DNA of 64,000 bases from Streptacidiphilus rugosus AM-16 (GTDB taxonomy: Bacteria; Actinomycetota; Actinomycetes; Streptomycetales; Streptomycetaceae). Position numbers and translations under genes: made by a program. Positions 1-9,358 of this stretch are shown piece after piece; position 1 is the first letter of the stretch; the number at the start of each line of letters is the position of its first letter. The stretch spans positions 2,852,001 through 2,916,000 of the forward strand of contig NZ_JQMJ01000004.1 in NCBI RefSeq assembly GCF_000744655.1, in the 5' to 3' direction. The notes beneath the pieces are model-generated. The model was not told where the DNA came from. It was given only the letters and a program-made list of their open reading frames with translations, and searched no databases.

Positions 1-310
1 CCGCGGCGATCGCCTGCCGTCCCCGAAGCTCCTCCAAGCGAACCCAGGCCAGCGCACGAAACCATGGCGCGGACGAGCCGCGATTGCCCACTTCGGACGG
101 ATGTCGCCGGCCCTCCCCGAAGCTCCTCCAAGCGGCCCCGCTCCAGCGCACGAAACCATGGCGCAGCCCAGCGGCGACTCCCCATTGCGGGCGGATATCG
201 CCTGCCCTCCCCGAAGCGAACCCGGTCCCGCACGCAAAGCCATGGCGCAGCCCAGCGGCGACTCCCCGCTGCGGGCGCGGATCGCCTGCCCTCCTCGAAG
301 CTCCTCGAAG
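1..310. repeat. Degenerate tandem repeat, about 83-95 bp units, 3.5 copies
   Basis: The block gaagctcctccaagcg occurs at about 25 and 119, and catggcgcagcccagcggcg at about 158 and 241. The phrase (g)gat..tcgcctgcc recurs at about 6, 99, 193 and 279, so the spacing is 94, then about 85-93, then 83-86. The third copy has lost an 11-base piece around ctcctccaagc. Three short overlapping frames run through it, but all are Arg/Pro/Ala-rich and none resembles a protein, so I see no gene before 541. The block touches the left edge and may extend beyond it. From 311 to 540 I see only GC-rich sequence and the upstream region of the next gene. Confidence 0.6.
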
Positions 311-540
311 CGGACCCCGTCCCGCACGGAGCGGCGCAGGCGGCGGCGGTCGCGCCCCTGTCGGCCGCCCTCGCTGCGCGCTCGACCCCCCGCCCGGTCC
401 AAGGCCCCGGCTCCGACCCGGGTGGGCGACGAACGTGCACGTCAGCCCGCCACGCCGCATTTCCCCCGAAGGAGTGAGGCACGCCCACCGTTCAGCGCGC
501 CCTGGATCATGACGGTTCATCAGTCCATAGTCTGAGCGTC

Positions 541-1983
541 ATGCCACAGCGTCGCCTGCTCGCCGTCCTGGCCTTCGCCATGACCGCGCTGCTGCTCGCC
601 TTCGCGACCGGAGCCCGGCTGCTCGCGCAGCCGCAGCCGTCGTCGTCCGGGCGCACCCACAGCGGCGACGCGATGCTCTCCGCACCGGCGACGCCCGCCG
701 GGCCCGAGCGGCAGCTCTGGTCGGACCCGACCGTGCTGCCCGCGCACGCGGTCCCCTTCGGGGCGTTCGTCGGCTCCGACTTCGCCGACGACCGGCAGAC
801 CAGGCTCTCGATCTGGCTGCACAACGCGGATCTGCAGGTCGGCCACACCTACCTGCCGGGCGGCACCTGGCAGGACATCGAGGGCAGCCCGTCGCTGCTG
901 GGCCCCTGGGCCCAGTGGCGGCTGTCGCGCCCCGACCGGCTCTTCGTGCTGGCCGTGCCGATGCAGCAGCAGAACGAGGACAACCTCAGCGACGACGAGG
1001 TGGCCTCGCTGCTCCAGCAGTCCGCGGCCGGGGCCAACGACGCGCACTTCCTGACCCTGGCCCGCCGCCTGGTGGCCCTCGGCGTGCCGGACACGGTGAT
1101 CACGCTCGGCTGGGAGATGAACGGCGTCACCTACACCAGCCGCTGCGGACCGGACCCCGAGGACTGGCGCACGTACTGGCGGCGCATCGTCCACGTCATG
1201 CGCAGCGTCCCCGGCCAGGCGTTCCGCTTCGACTTCACGCCCAACCGCGGCCCGGACGCGCACCCCTGGACGGACTGCTATCCCGGCGACGACGTCACCG
1301 ACGTCATCGGCACCGACAACTACGACCAGGGCCCGGGCGACACCTTCGCCGACTACGTGACCGAGCAGTACGGGCTGCTGGACCAGGTGCGCTTCGCCGC
1401 GCAGCACCACAAGCCGGTCTCCTACCCGGAATGGGGCATGTTCCGGCACGGCGACGACCCGACGTTCATGCGTCAGATGATCAACTGGATCGAGACCCAC
1501 GACACGCTGTACCAGACCATCACCGACTACTGCCCGCACGGCGTGCTGAACTGCGACGCGAACCCTCAGTCGAGCGAGGTCTACCAGGCGATGATGTCGC
1601 AGCAGCCCGCCCCGCTGCCCTCCCCCTCGCCCTCCCTCAGTACGAGCCCCGGCGCGAGTCCCACGGGGAGCGTCTCGCCCAGCCCGACGCCGAGCACCGG
1701 CCCGAGTCCGTCGCCGAGCCCCGGCCAGAGCCTGCCACCGTCCCCGAGCCCGAGCCCCGCTCCCTCGCACTCGCCGTCGCTGTCCCCGTCGCCGTCCGGC
1801 CCGCCCTCGGCCTCGGCCCCGCCGGCCCACGGCCCGGTGCCGGCCCCCACACCCTCCCCCAGCTGCCACCGCCGCAGGGACGGCAACCCGTGCACCACGC
1901 CGGCGCCCCTTCCCGCAGGGCCCGGCGGGCACCCGACCCCGATGCCCGCCGTCACCCGCACCAAGCTGCCGGGCCGCTCCTGA
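541..1983 (+). CDS. Secreted GH26-like glycoside hydrolase (beta-mannanase-like) with Pro/Ser tail
   Basis: 480 aa. An N-terminal signal peptide (about residues 1-30, hydrophobic core LLAVLAFAMTALLLAF) is followed by a catalytic domain to about residue 355. GWEMNG near residue 190 fits the acid/base glutamate of GH26, and YPEWGM near 294 fits the nucleophile strand; FDFTPNRG and the final TITDYC region also fit. The last about 120 residues are Pro/Ser-rich (repeated SPSPSP) and end in a short basic Cys-containing stretch with no recognisable binding or anchor domain, which is unusual because such a linker normally leads to another module. Likely role: extracellular attack on a beta-mannan or related glycan. 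The family is fairly clear; the substrate is inferred. Confidence 0.75.
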   Translation: MPQRRLLAVLAFAMTALLLAFATGARLLAQPQPSSSGRTHSGDAMLSAPATPAGPERQLWSDPTVLPAHAVPFGAFVGSDFADDRQTRLSIWLHNADLQVGHTYLPGGTWQDIEGSPSLLGPWAQWRLSRPDRLFVLAVPMQQQNEDNLSDDEVASLLQQSAAGANDAHFLTLARRLVALGVPDTVITLGWEMNGVTYTSRCGPDPEDWRTYWRRIVHVMRSVPGQAFRFDFTPNRGPDAHPWTDCYPGDDVTDVIGTDNYDQGPGDTFADYVTEQYGLLDQVRFAAQHHKPVSYPEWGMFRHGDDPTFMRQMINWIETHDTLYQTITDYCPHGVLNCDANPQSSEVYQAMMSQQPAPLPSPSPSLSTSPGASPTGSVSPSPTPSTGPSPSPSPGQSLPPSPSPSPAPSHSPSLSPSPSGPPSASAPPAHGPVPAPTPSPSCHRRRDGNPCTTPAPLPAGPGGHPTPMPAVTRTKLPGRS

Positions 1984-2038
1984 CCGTCGGCCCCCGACCG
2001 CCTGCTCCGACCGTCGGCTCCCGACCGGCCGCTCCCGG

Positions 2039-3625
2039 CTACTGGACCACGCGGCCCGTCGGCTCCGCTTCCTCGTCCCGCGTGGCCGCGCCGACCGGGA
2101 CGTCGGGGTGGCGGAACCAGGAGCCCTGGACCGCCCACTGGATGAGCATCAGCACCAGGCCCAGCGCGATCGCGCCGACGCCGATCACGGTCACGCCGCC
2201 GGTCTCGCCGAAGAACGGCAGGTTGACGGTGGTGTTGCCGTAGCTCGGGTCGGCGTAGACGTCGAAGGCGGCGTAGCAGAAGAAGTAGAGCAGCATCAGG
2301 CCGCCGAGCAGCGGCAGGAGGCCCTTGAACACGAAGTCCTTGACGCTGCGGGTGAGCACTTTCCTGAAGTACCAGAAGCAGGCGAAGCCGGTGAGCCCGT
2401 AGTAGAAGGCGATGCCCAGGCCGACCGATGAGACCGAGTCGGTGAGCACGTTGGTGCTGATCCGGGTCAGCAGCACGTAGAAGGCGATCGAGATGCCGCC
2501 CATCGCCACCGTGGACCAGGTCGGCGTCTGGAAGCGCGGGTGCACCCGGCCGAAGTGCGAGGGGATGGCCTTGTGCAGGGCCATCGAGAAGCTGGTGCGT
2601 GCGGTCGGCAGGATCGTGGTCTGGGTGGAAGCCGCCGCCGAGGTCAGCACCATGAAAATCAGCAGCTTGGAGAGGAACCACCCGAAGCCGGTGCTTCCGA
2701 AGACCGCGTTGCCGAGGCCGGAGAGCACGTCGCCGGAGTTGTCGGGGTTGGCCAGCCCGATGCCCTTCTCGCCGACGCCTGCGAAGCTCTGCGCCGAGGT
2801 GGAGACCAGGGCGTAGATCAGCAGCAGCAGGACGGTGGAGATCACCGCCGCGCGGCCCGGGGTTCTGGTCTTGTCGGCGGTCTCCTCGTTGACGGAGACG
2901 GCGGTGTCCCAGCCCCAGTAGATGAAGACGGCCGAGAGGATGCCGGCCGTCAGCGCGCTCGCGGAGGCCACGTGGAACGGGTTGAACCAGGCGAGCTGGA
3001 CGTGGATCGCCGTCGCGGGCGCGTTGCTGCCGTAGGCCTTGACCAGTGCGGTGATCGAGAAGACCGCCAGCATCGCGACCTCCAGGCAGAGCAGCACGCG
3101 CTGCAGCGCCGCGGAGATCTCGATGCCGATGTAGCAGATGAACGTCATCACCGCGATCCACACGACGCCGGCGACGGTCGTCCACAGCGTGCTGGCCGCC
3201 AGCCCGGGATGACCGATGAGCTGGAAACCGTAGGAGCCGGCGATCTGGGCCAGGTTCGCCATCACGATGATGTCGGCGATGATGATGCCCCAGCCGCCCA
3301 TCCACCCGGTGCGCGGGCCGAAAGCGCGGGCCGCCCAGGTGAAGGTGGTGCCGCAGTCGGGGTCGACCGCGTTCATCTCCTTGTAGGCGTAGGCGATCAA
3401 CAGCATCGGGATGAACGCCAGAATGGTGATGATCGGCGCCTGGAGGCCCACTCCCACGACGATCAGGCCGAGTGTCGCCGCCAGGCTGTAGGCGGGCGCG
3501 GTGGAGGCGAGACCGATGGCGACGGAGGAGAAGAGGCCGAGCGCGTTGCCCTTCAGCCCCTTCTCTCCGGAGCCTGATCCCGGGGCGACGGTGGACGCGT
3601 CGGGCGACTGTGCAGAGGTGCTCAT
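2039..3625 (-). CDS. APC-superfamily amino acid permease
   Basis: 528 aa integral membrane protein. A short hydrophilic N-terminus leads to GLFSSVAIGLASTAPAYSLA, the first-helix motif of APC amino-acid/polyamine permeases, then about 12 predicted helices including a segment with GWDTAVSVNEET. That segment (helix, GxD, then NEE) is typical of the actinobacterial amino-acid permease branch. The start has a good ribosome site (GGAGGG, about 5 nt upstream of ATG). It is transcribed alone, convergent with the glycosidase and divergent from the flavoprotein at 4103. It probably moves an amino acid or amine across the membrane by cation-coupled uptake; the substrate cannot be read from sequence. Confidence 0.85.
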   Translation of the reverse strand: MSTSAQSPDASTVAPGSGSGEKGLKGNALGLFSSVAIGLASTAPAYSLAATLGLIVVGVGLQAPIITILAFIPMLLIAYAYKEMNAVDPDCGTTFTWAARAFGPRTGWMGGWGIIIADIIVMANLAQIAGSYGFQLIGHPGLAASTLWTTVAGVVWIAVMTFICYIGIEISAALQRVLLCLEVAMLAVFSITALVKAYGSNAPATAIHVQLAWFNPFHVASASALTAGILSAVFIYWGWDTAVSVNEETADKTRTPGRAAVISTVLLLLIYALVSTSAQSFAGVGEKGIGLANPDNSGDVLSGLGNAVFGSTGFGWFLSKLLIFMVLTSAAASTQTTILPTARTSFSMALHKAIPSHFGRVHPRFQTPTWSTVAMGGISIAFYVLLTRISTNVLTDSVSSVGLGIAFYYGLTGFACFWYFRKVLTRSVKDFVFKGLLPLLGGLMLLYFFCYAAFDVYADPSYGNTTVNLPFFGETGGVTVIGVGAIALGLVLMLIQWAVQGSWFRHPDVPVGAATRDEEAEPTGRVVQ

Positions 3626-4102
3626 GAGGACCCTCCACGCGGAAGTGGGGCCGAGCCAGCTGATGCGCGGATGTTAGACCCAATCCTCCCCCTTCGCGCA
3701 CGGACTGCACGTCGAGCGATGCCGTTCGGGGCGGCTTCTTCGGATTCCGTGGCCGGTGCCGGGTATTCCGGCCGATTCCGCAAGCATCTTGCGATAGCTA
3801 CTGTCCAGTAGACCGATGAGGGAGCGCTTTCTGCGCATCTGCATTGACTTCTTTCGTGCGCCGCCCGACTCTCTCCATCACCCACCACCACCGGACTGTC
3901 CCGCCCAGCCCCGCACCCCCGGCCGGCCGCCGCACCGCCCCGCCGGGCACTGAGCGACGACTCCCCGCGCGGGACCGCACCGCCCGGCGCATCTCTGCAC
4001 CCTTCACCGCCGTTCGTCGGCCTGCCCGCGCCCGGGTGTCACCGGGCCCCGGCCTGTCCGGCGCACGGCCGCGCTCCCACCTGAGCCGACCGGAGGACAG
4101 TC
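3626..4102. other. Divergent intergenic region between permease and flavoprotein
   Basis: No gene is supported here. A long open frame crosses it from 3844 but is a shadow of the next gene: Arg/Pro-rich and running through that gene in the wrong frame. The right end holds the ribosome site GGAGG seven bases before the start at 4103. The stretch around 3780-3815 is relatively AT-rich and could hold a promoter; I cannot assign -35/-10 boxes with confidence. Confidence 0.5.
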
Positions 4103-5839
4103 ATGGACCAGCACGAACGCGCGCGCCTGTCACGCCGCGCCTTTCTCGGCGCGACCGCGGCGGGCGCCGCCCTCGGGATCTCCCCGTGGACGCCCGCCTT
4201 CAGGGTCACACCGGCCGAAGCGGCCACCACGGCACCGCCGAACTTCCCCGGCTCCATCTCCGTCTACCAGCAGGCCTTCCGGAACTGGTCCGGCGAGATC
4301 GTGCTGGACCCCACCTGGACCTGTGCCCCCAGCAGCCCGAACGACGTGGTCACCCTCGCCAACTGGGCCTACGCCAAAGGCTGGAGACTTCGCCCCAGAG
4401 GCATGGGACACGGCTGGTCCCCGCTGCTCGAACCGAGCGGCGCGTCGGGCAACATCGTGCTGGTCGACACCACCCAGCACCTGACCGCCGTCACGGTGAA
4501 CTCCGGCTCACCGGCGAGCGTGACCGCCCAGTGCGGCATCACCATGCTCAACCTGCTGACCGCGCTGGAGGGTTCGGGCTACGGTCTGACCAACACCCCG
4601 GCCCCCGGCGACCTCACGCTGGGCGGCGTGCTGGCCATCGACGGCCACGGCACGTCCGTGCCGGCGCAGGGCGAGTCGCAGGTCGCCGGACACACCTTCG
4701 GCTCGGTCAGCAACCTGGTCACCTCGCTGACGGCCGTGGTGTGGGACTCGGGCAGCAGCGCCTACGTGCTGAAGACCTTCCAGCGCAGCGACCCCGACAT
4801 CGGCGCCTTCCTGGTCAACCTCGGCCGCGCCTTCGTCACCGAGGCCACCCTGCGCGTGGGCGCGAACGTTCGGCTGCGCTGCCAGTCGACGTACACCACC
4901 CAGGTCACCGACCTGTTCGCGCCGCCCGCCTCGGCCGGCTCCAACTCCTTCGCCTCACTGGTCAAGCAGAGCGGCCGGGTGGAGACGATCTGGTTCCCCT
5001 TCACCACCGTGCCATGGCTGAAGGTCTGGTCGGTCGCGCCGAGCAAGTCGTGGCTGTCGAGGGAGGTGGACAGCCCCTTCAACTACAGCTTCTCGGACTC
5101 GGTCAGCAGCCAGGAGTCGCAGTACATCTCCGACATCGTGGCGGGCAACGTCTCGGTGACGCCGACCTTCGAGAACCTGGAGATGAGCATCGTCGGCTCC
5201 GGGCTGATCACCACCGGCACCTGGGACATCTGGGGCTGGGCCAAGAACACCCAGCTGTACGTCAAGCCGACCACGCTCCAGGTGACCGCGAACGGCTACG
5301 CGATGCTCTGCGCCCGCAGCGACCTGCAGCGCGTGGTGAGCGAGTTCTACTCCTACCTGAGCGGGCAGTTGGCCACGTACAAGGCGGCGGGCCAGTACCC
5401 GATGAACGGCCCCTGGGAGGTCCGGGTCACCGGCCTGGACCACGCCGCCGACTGCGGCGTCCCCGGCGCGGTCGAACCACTGCTCAGCGCGATCCGGCCG
5501 CGGCCGGACCAGCCGCAGTGGGACACCGCGGTCTGGATGGACCTGCTCACCATTCCCGGCACGCCGCAGTCGCAGAAGTTCTACCGCGAGACCGAGCAGT
5601 GGGCGCTGTCCAACTACACCGGCAGCTACGCGGCGGTACGGGCGGAGTGGTCGAAGGGCTGGGCCTACTCCGGCAGCGCTGCCTGGGCCGACCCGACCGT
5701 GCTGGGCAGCACCATCCCGGCCTCCTTCCGAGCCGGCCAGCCCGGCACGGCCAACTGGGACACGGCGCTCGCCGTCCTGGACCGCTACGACCCGGGAAGG
5801 ATCTACTCCAACTCCTTCCTGGATACGCTGCTGCCCTGA
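4103..5839 (+). CDS. Tat-exported FAD oxidase, cholesterol-oxidase (VAO) type
   Basis: 578 aa. The N-terminus SRRAFLGATAAGAALG is a twin-arginine signal, with likely cleavage after the TPAEAA region. Residues about 60-260 look like an FAD-binding_4 (vanillyl-alcohol oxidase) fold: VVTLANWAYAKGWRLRPRG followed by GHGWSPL near residue 102, where a His could carry covalently bound FAD, then the PGDLTLGGVLAIDGHG signature. The C-terminal half matches my memory of the cholesterol oxidase substrate-binding domain of Brevibacterium type II enzymes. Likely role: extracellular oxidation of a sterol or similar secondary alcohol, making H2O2. The covalent link and the substrate are inferences. GGAGG ribosome site. 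It precedes the crotonase by 51 nt on the same strand. Confidence 0.75.
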   Translation: MDQHERARLSRRAFLGATAAGAALGISPWTPAFRVTPAEAATTAPPNFPGSISVYQQAFRNWSGEIVLDPTWTCAPSSPNDVVTLANWAYAKGWRLRPRGMGHGWSPLLEPSGASGNIVLVDTTQHLTAVTVNSGSPASVTAQCGITMLNLLTALEGSGYGLTNTPAPGDLTLGGVLAIDGHGTSVPAQGESQVAGHTFGSVSNLVTSLTAVVWDSGSSAYVLKTFQRSDPDIGAFLVNLGRAFVTEATLRVGANVRLRCQSTYTTQVTDLFAPPASAGSNSFASLVKQSGRVETIWFPFTTVPWLKVWSVAPSKSWLSREVDSPFNYSFSDSVSSQESQYISDIVAGNVSVTPTFENLEMSIVGSGLITTGTWDIWGWAKNTQLYVKPTTLQVTANGYAMLCARSDLQRVVSEFYSYLSGQLATYKAAGQYPMNGPWEVRVTGLDHAADCGVPGAVEPLLSAIRPRPDQPQWDTAVWMDLLTIPGTPQSQKFYRETEQWALSNYTGSYAAVRAEWSKGWAYSGSAAWADPTVLGSTIPASFRAGQPGTANWDTALAVLDRYDPGRIYSNSFLDTLLP

Positions 5840-5890
5840 TCTCCTCTTCCTCAGGGACGGCGGTGCGGGTGACATGCGGGTGAGGCGCGG

Positions 5891-6640
5891 ATGACCGGCG
5901 TACGCGTGGACCGCGACGGGGCGGTGTGGACGGTCGTCCTCGCCCGCCCGGAGCGGCGCAACGCCGTGGACGGACCGACGGCCGACGCGCTGTTCCGCGC
6001 GTTCGCGGAGTTCGACGCCGACCCGACGGCCGCGGTCGCCGTCCTGTGGGGGGAGGGCGGCACGTTCTGCGCGGGCGCCGACCTGAAGGAGGTCGGCGGT
6101 CCGCGCGGCAACGGCCTCACCGTCGAAGGACCGGGCCCGATGGGCCCGAGCCGGATGCGCCTGGGCAAGCCGGTCATCGCGGCGGTCGCCGGCCACGCGG
6201 TGGCCGGCGGGCTGGAGTTGGCGATCTGGTGCGACCTGCGGGTGGCCGCGGAGGACGCGGTCTTCGGCGTCTTCTGCCGCCGCTGGGGCGTCCCGCTGAT
6301 CGACGGCGGCACGGTCCGGCTGCCGCGCCTGATCGGCGCGGGCCGGGCGATGGACCTGATCCTCACCGGCCGCGAGGTCCTCGCGCCGGAGGCGCTGGCG
6401 ATCGGGCTGGCGGACCGGGTGGTCCCCGCCGGGACGGAACGCGCCGCGGCGGAGGCCCTGGCCCACGAGATCGCCACGCTCCCGCAGGCCTGCCTGCGCA
6501 GCGACCGCCTGTCGGCGCGGGAGGCCGAGGGCCTGGAAGAAGAAGCCGCGCTGGCGAACGAGTTCCGCCACGGCCTCACCACGATCGAGGCCGAAGGCCT
6601 CCCGGGGGCCCAGGCGTTCCGCGAACGGCAGAGGCCCTAG
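5891..6640 (+). CDS. Enoyl-CoA hydratase/isomerase (crotonase) family protein
   Basis: 249 aa, typical length. GGTFCAGADLKEV near residues 55-66 supplies the first oxyanion-hole strand and AGHAVAGGLELA the second. The site where a classical hydratase carries its catalytic glutamates reads RRWGVPLIDGGTVRLPRL: neither Glu is present and an Asp sits before GGT. This variant occurs in many actinobacterial crotonases, so true hydratase activity is doubtful. The start is supported by GAGG six bases upstream. It follows the cholesterol-oxidase-like gene by 51 nt, so co-transcription and a link to sterol or acyl-CoA breakdown are possible but unproven. Confidence 0.8.
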   Translation: MTGVRVDRDGAVWTVVLARPERRNAVDGPTADALFRAFAEFDADPTAAVAVLWGEGGTFCAGADLKEVGGPRGNGLTVEGPGPMGPSRMRLGKPVIAAVAGHAVAGGLELAIWCDLRVAAEDAVFGVFCRRWGVPLIDGGTVRLPRLIGAGRAMDLILTGREVLAPEALAIGLADRVVPAGTERAAAEALAHEIATLPQACLRSDRLSAREAEGLEEEAALANEFRHGLTTIEAEGLPGAQAFRERQRP

Positions 6641-6649
6641 GCAGCGGGT

Positions 6650-6965
6650 ACGTTGCACTACATCCGGGGGCGCGAGCAACCACCCTCTGCGGATGGCCCT
6701 GTTCGGTGAGGACCATCTGCATGGCGGTGGTTTTTCGCGCGGTTCCCCGCGCCCCTGAGATGGCGCACCTCACTCTCAGCAGTGAGATTCCGCATGGCGG
6801 TGGCTTTTCGCGCAGTTCCCCGCGCCCCTGGAGGTAGGGCAACTCGCCCTCTGCTGTGGGGTTCCGCCGGGCGCGCCGGAGGCGCGCGGTTCCCCGCGCC
6901 CCTGAGGTGGTGCAACTGGCCCGGCACTCGGAGTTCCGCGCCCCCAGGGGGGTGCCACGGCGGGC
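6650..6965. repeat. Cluster of degenerate streptomycete-type intergenic repeats
   Basis: The core gttccccgcgcccct appears near 6737, 6818 and 6890, each followed by a variant of ga(g/t)gtngngcaac/gcac. Between 6668 and 6712 lies gcgagcaaccaccctctgcg plus a stretch containing ggccctgttcggtgaggacc, which is the reverse complement of the apical part of the repeat at 12069-12223. I read this as three or four partly decayed copies of the same interspersed hairpin element. No gene is supported here; the long open frames come from the repeats. Confidence 0.75.
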
Positions 6966-7015
6966 CCGCATAGAATCTGCGCCGACCGGATTGGCAGGGC
7001 TGACGGGGGAGCACG

Positions 7016-9340
7016 ATGCAACCGCTGGAAAATGACGATCCATCATCGATAGGTCCCTACCGGCTCGTCGCCAGACTCGGCGCGGGTGGGATGGGACGGG
7101 TGTACCTCGCGCGGAGTGCCGGCGGGCGGACCGTCGCGGTGAAGGTCGTGCGCGCCGAGCTCGCCGACAGCGCCGACTTCCGGGCCAGGTTCCGGCGGGA
7201 GGTCGCCGCCGCGCAGGCCGTGGACGCCGCCTACACCGCGCGCGTCGTGGACGCGGACCGGGACTCGGCCACGCCGTGGCTCGCGACCTCCTACGTGCTC
7301 GGCCCCTCCCTCAACGAGGCTGTCGCAGCGCACGGTCCACTGCCCGAGCACAGCGTGCGCGCGCTCGGCGCGGTGCTCGCGGAGGCGCTCCGGTCCATTC
7401 ACGGCGCGGGGCTGATCCACCGGGACCTGAAGCCGTCGAACGTGCTGCTGGCGGCAGACGGGCCGCGCGTCATCGACTTCGGCATCGCCCGCGCGTTGGA
7501 CGGCGGTGAGCTCACCGGCACCGGTGTGGTCGTCGGCTCGCCCGGCTTCATGTCACCGGAGCAGGCCTCGGGGCGGCCGGTCGGACCCGAGGGCGACGTC
7601 TTCTCCCTGGGCTCCGTGCTCGCGTTCGCCGCCACCGGCCACGGCCCGTTCGGGCAGGACTCCGTCGCTTCGCTCCTGTACCGGGTCGTCCACGACACGC
7701 CCGATCTCGACGCGGTTCCGCCGGGGCTGCGCGAGGCCGTCGGCGCCTGCCTGGCCAAGGCGCCCGCGGACCGTCCCTCGCCCGAACAACTCCTCACCAT
7801 GCTCGCGCCCGACGGCGCGGCCGCGCTGCTGCGCGGCTCCTGGCTGCCGGCCGAGGTCGCCTCCGGCATCGCCCAGCACGCCGCCCGCGTCATGGAGCTG
7901 GAGACGCCGCTGCCGCGTGAAACGCGTGAACAGCAGGACCAACAGGACCCGCGGCGCCTGCTCGGCGCGGACCCGCGCACCGCGGGCCCGGCGGACCGGC
8001 CGGATCACGGCACCTTCGTGCTCGGCGGCACGCCCGACGCCGGCGCCCCGACTCCCCCGGTCCCGCCGACGACCGCGCCCGCGCCCGCGTCCCCGGCTGC
8101 CTCGGTGCCCTCGCGGCGCAAGGTCCTGTACGGCGTGGTCGGGGTCGCGGTCCTCGCGGCCGGTGGCACCGCGGCCGCGCTCTCCTCGGGCGGCGGCCGG
8201 AAGCCGACCCCCTCCCCGAGCGGCAGCGGCAGCGCCGGCCCGTCCGTGCGTCCCACCACGTTCCCCAGCCGCGCGGCCGGCGTGCCGCCGCAGCCGCTGT
8301 GGACCTACCCGGCTAGCCAGAAGATCGAGAGTCCGGCCGTCGCCGTCGGCGGCGTCCTGCTGGTGCCGGACCAGAAGCTGATGGGCCTGGACGCCCGGTC
8401 CGGCGCCGTCAAGTGGACCGGACCGCAGATCGCCGCCGGGATCCAGAGCCCGGTCGCCCTGAGCGCCGGACTGGTGGTGACCCTGCCGAACGACGGCGAC
8501 AAGATGCTGGCCGGCTACGACCCGGCCACCGGCGCACGCCGCTGGACCTTCCCCGAGCCGACGAAGTACGGCTTCGACTCCGTGCTCGGCGCGAACGACG
8601 ACTACGTCTTCATCATCGGCAGCCAGTACAAGCTCGACGGCAGCGGCAAGCCGATCATCACCTTCGGCGACACCAGCACGGCGGTGGTCATGGCTCTCGA
8701 CCCCAAGAGCCAGAGCACCGCCCACTGGACCCAGCACCGCAACACCTCGGCCAACTGGGACGTCCAGGGATTCGCCACCTCGAAGTACCTCGTCTACACC
8801 AACTCGGCCAACAACGTCGTGGTCAGGGACACCGCGACGGGCAACCAGATCTGGTCCAAGGACTACGGCGACCCCACCTTCACGAGCACCGAGATGCCGC
8901 TGCTCGGCGGGGACGCCCTCTACCTGCCGGGGCCTCAGCTGCTCGGCTTCGGCCTGGACAAGGGCGACCAGCGGCTCCAGACGTCCAAGGTGAAGAACGT
9001 CGCGTACGAGTTCCTCGCCTACGCGGACGGAGTGGTCTACTCGACCCGCGGCAACGACACCGTGGTCGCCCTGGACGCGCACAACGGCGCGGTCCAGTGG
9101 AGCGCGCCGATGGTCGCGCCGCTGACCGGCGGCCCGATGCTGGTGGTCGGCGACACCCTGTTCTGTCCCACGCTGGACGACAGCGGCGACAGCGTCTCCC
9201 TCCTGGCCCTGAACCGCCACAACGGGCAGCGGTTGTGGACGTTCCAGGACGGGAGTGGCGACGACTGGTGGCTCTCCACCGACGGCACGGTGCTCTTCGC
9301 CGCCCACGGCAGCCGGGTCTACGCCCTGCCGCCGGTCTGA
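7016..9340 (+). CDS. Membrane Ser/Thr protein kinase with extracellular PQQ-like beta-propeller
   Basis: 774 aa. The kinase domain spans about residues 12-270: glycine loop GAGGMGRVYLA, VAVKV lysine, HRDLKPSNVLL catalytic loop, DFG (IDFGIA) and GSPGFMSPEQ. A variable Pro/Ala linker leads to one transmembrane helix at about 367-388 (VLYGVVGVAVLAAGGTAA), then a PQQ_2-type propeller (about 420-770) with repeated Trp-rich blades such as LWTYPAS, RRWTFPEP and LWTFQDG. All catalytic motifs look intact. The propeller is presumably outside and senses a ligand or the cell wall. Start chosen from GGGGGAG just upstream of ATG. This is a typical streptomycete kinase layout; its targets are unknown. Confidence 0.92.
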   Translation: MQPLENDDPSSIGPYRLVARLGAGGMGRVYLARSAGGRTVAVKVVRAELADSADFRARFRREVAAAQAVDAAYTARVVDADRDSATPWLATSYVLGPSLNEAVAAHGPLPEHSVRALGAVLAEALRSIHGAGLIHRDLKPSNVLLAADGPRVIDFGIARALDGGELTGTGVVVGSPGFMSPEQASGRPVGPEGDVFSLGSVLAFAATGHGPFGQDSVASLLYRVVHDTPDLDAVPPGLREAVGACLAKAPADRPSPEQLLTMLAPDGAAALLRGSWLPAEVASGIAQHAARVMELETPLPRETREQQDQQDPRRLLGADPRTAGPADRPDHGTFVLGGTPDAGAPTPPVPPTTAPAPASPAASVPSRRKVLYGVVGVAVLAAGGTAAALSSGGGRKPTPSPSGSGSAGPSVRPTTFPSRAAGVPPQPLWTYPASQKIESPAVAVGGVLLVPDQKLMGLDARSGAVKWTGPQIAAGIQSPVALSAGLVVTLPNDGDKMLAGYDPATGARRWTFPEPTKYGFDSVLGANDDYVFIIGSQYKLDGSGKPIITFGDTSTAVVMALDPKSQSTAHWTQHRNTSANWDVQGFATSKYLVYTNSANNVVVRDTATGNQIWSKDYGDPTFTSTEMPLLGGDALYLPGPQLLGFGLDKGDQRLQTSKVKNVAYEFLAYADGVVYSTRGNDTVVALDAHNGAVQWSAPMVAPLTGGPMLVVGDTLFCPTLDDSGDSVSLLALNRHNGQRLWTFQDGSGDDWWLSTDGTVLFAAHGSRVYALPPV

Positions 9341-9358
9341 GCCCGGATACCGCGCTCG

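Noticed and set aside
3844..5883. A 679-codon plus-strand frame over the flavoprotein gene
   Set aside because: Out of frame with the clear FAD oxidase; composition is Arg/Pro/His-rich, typical of GC-rich shadow frames.
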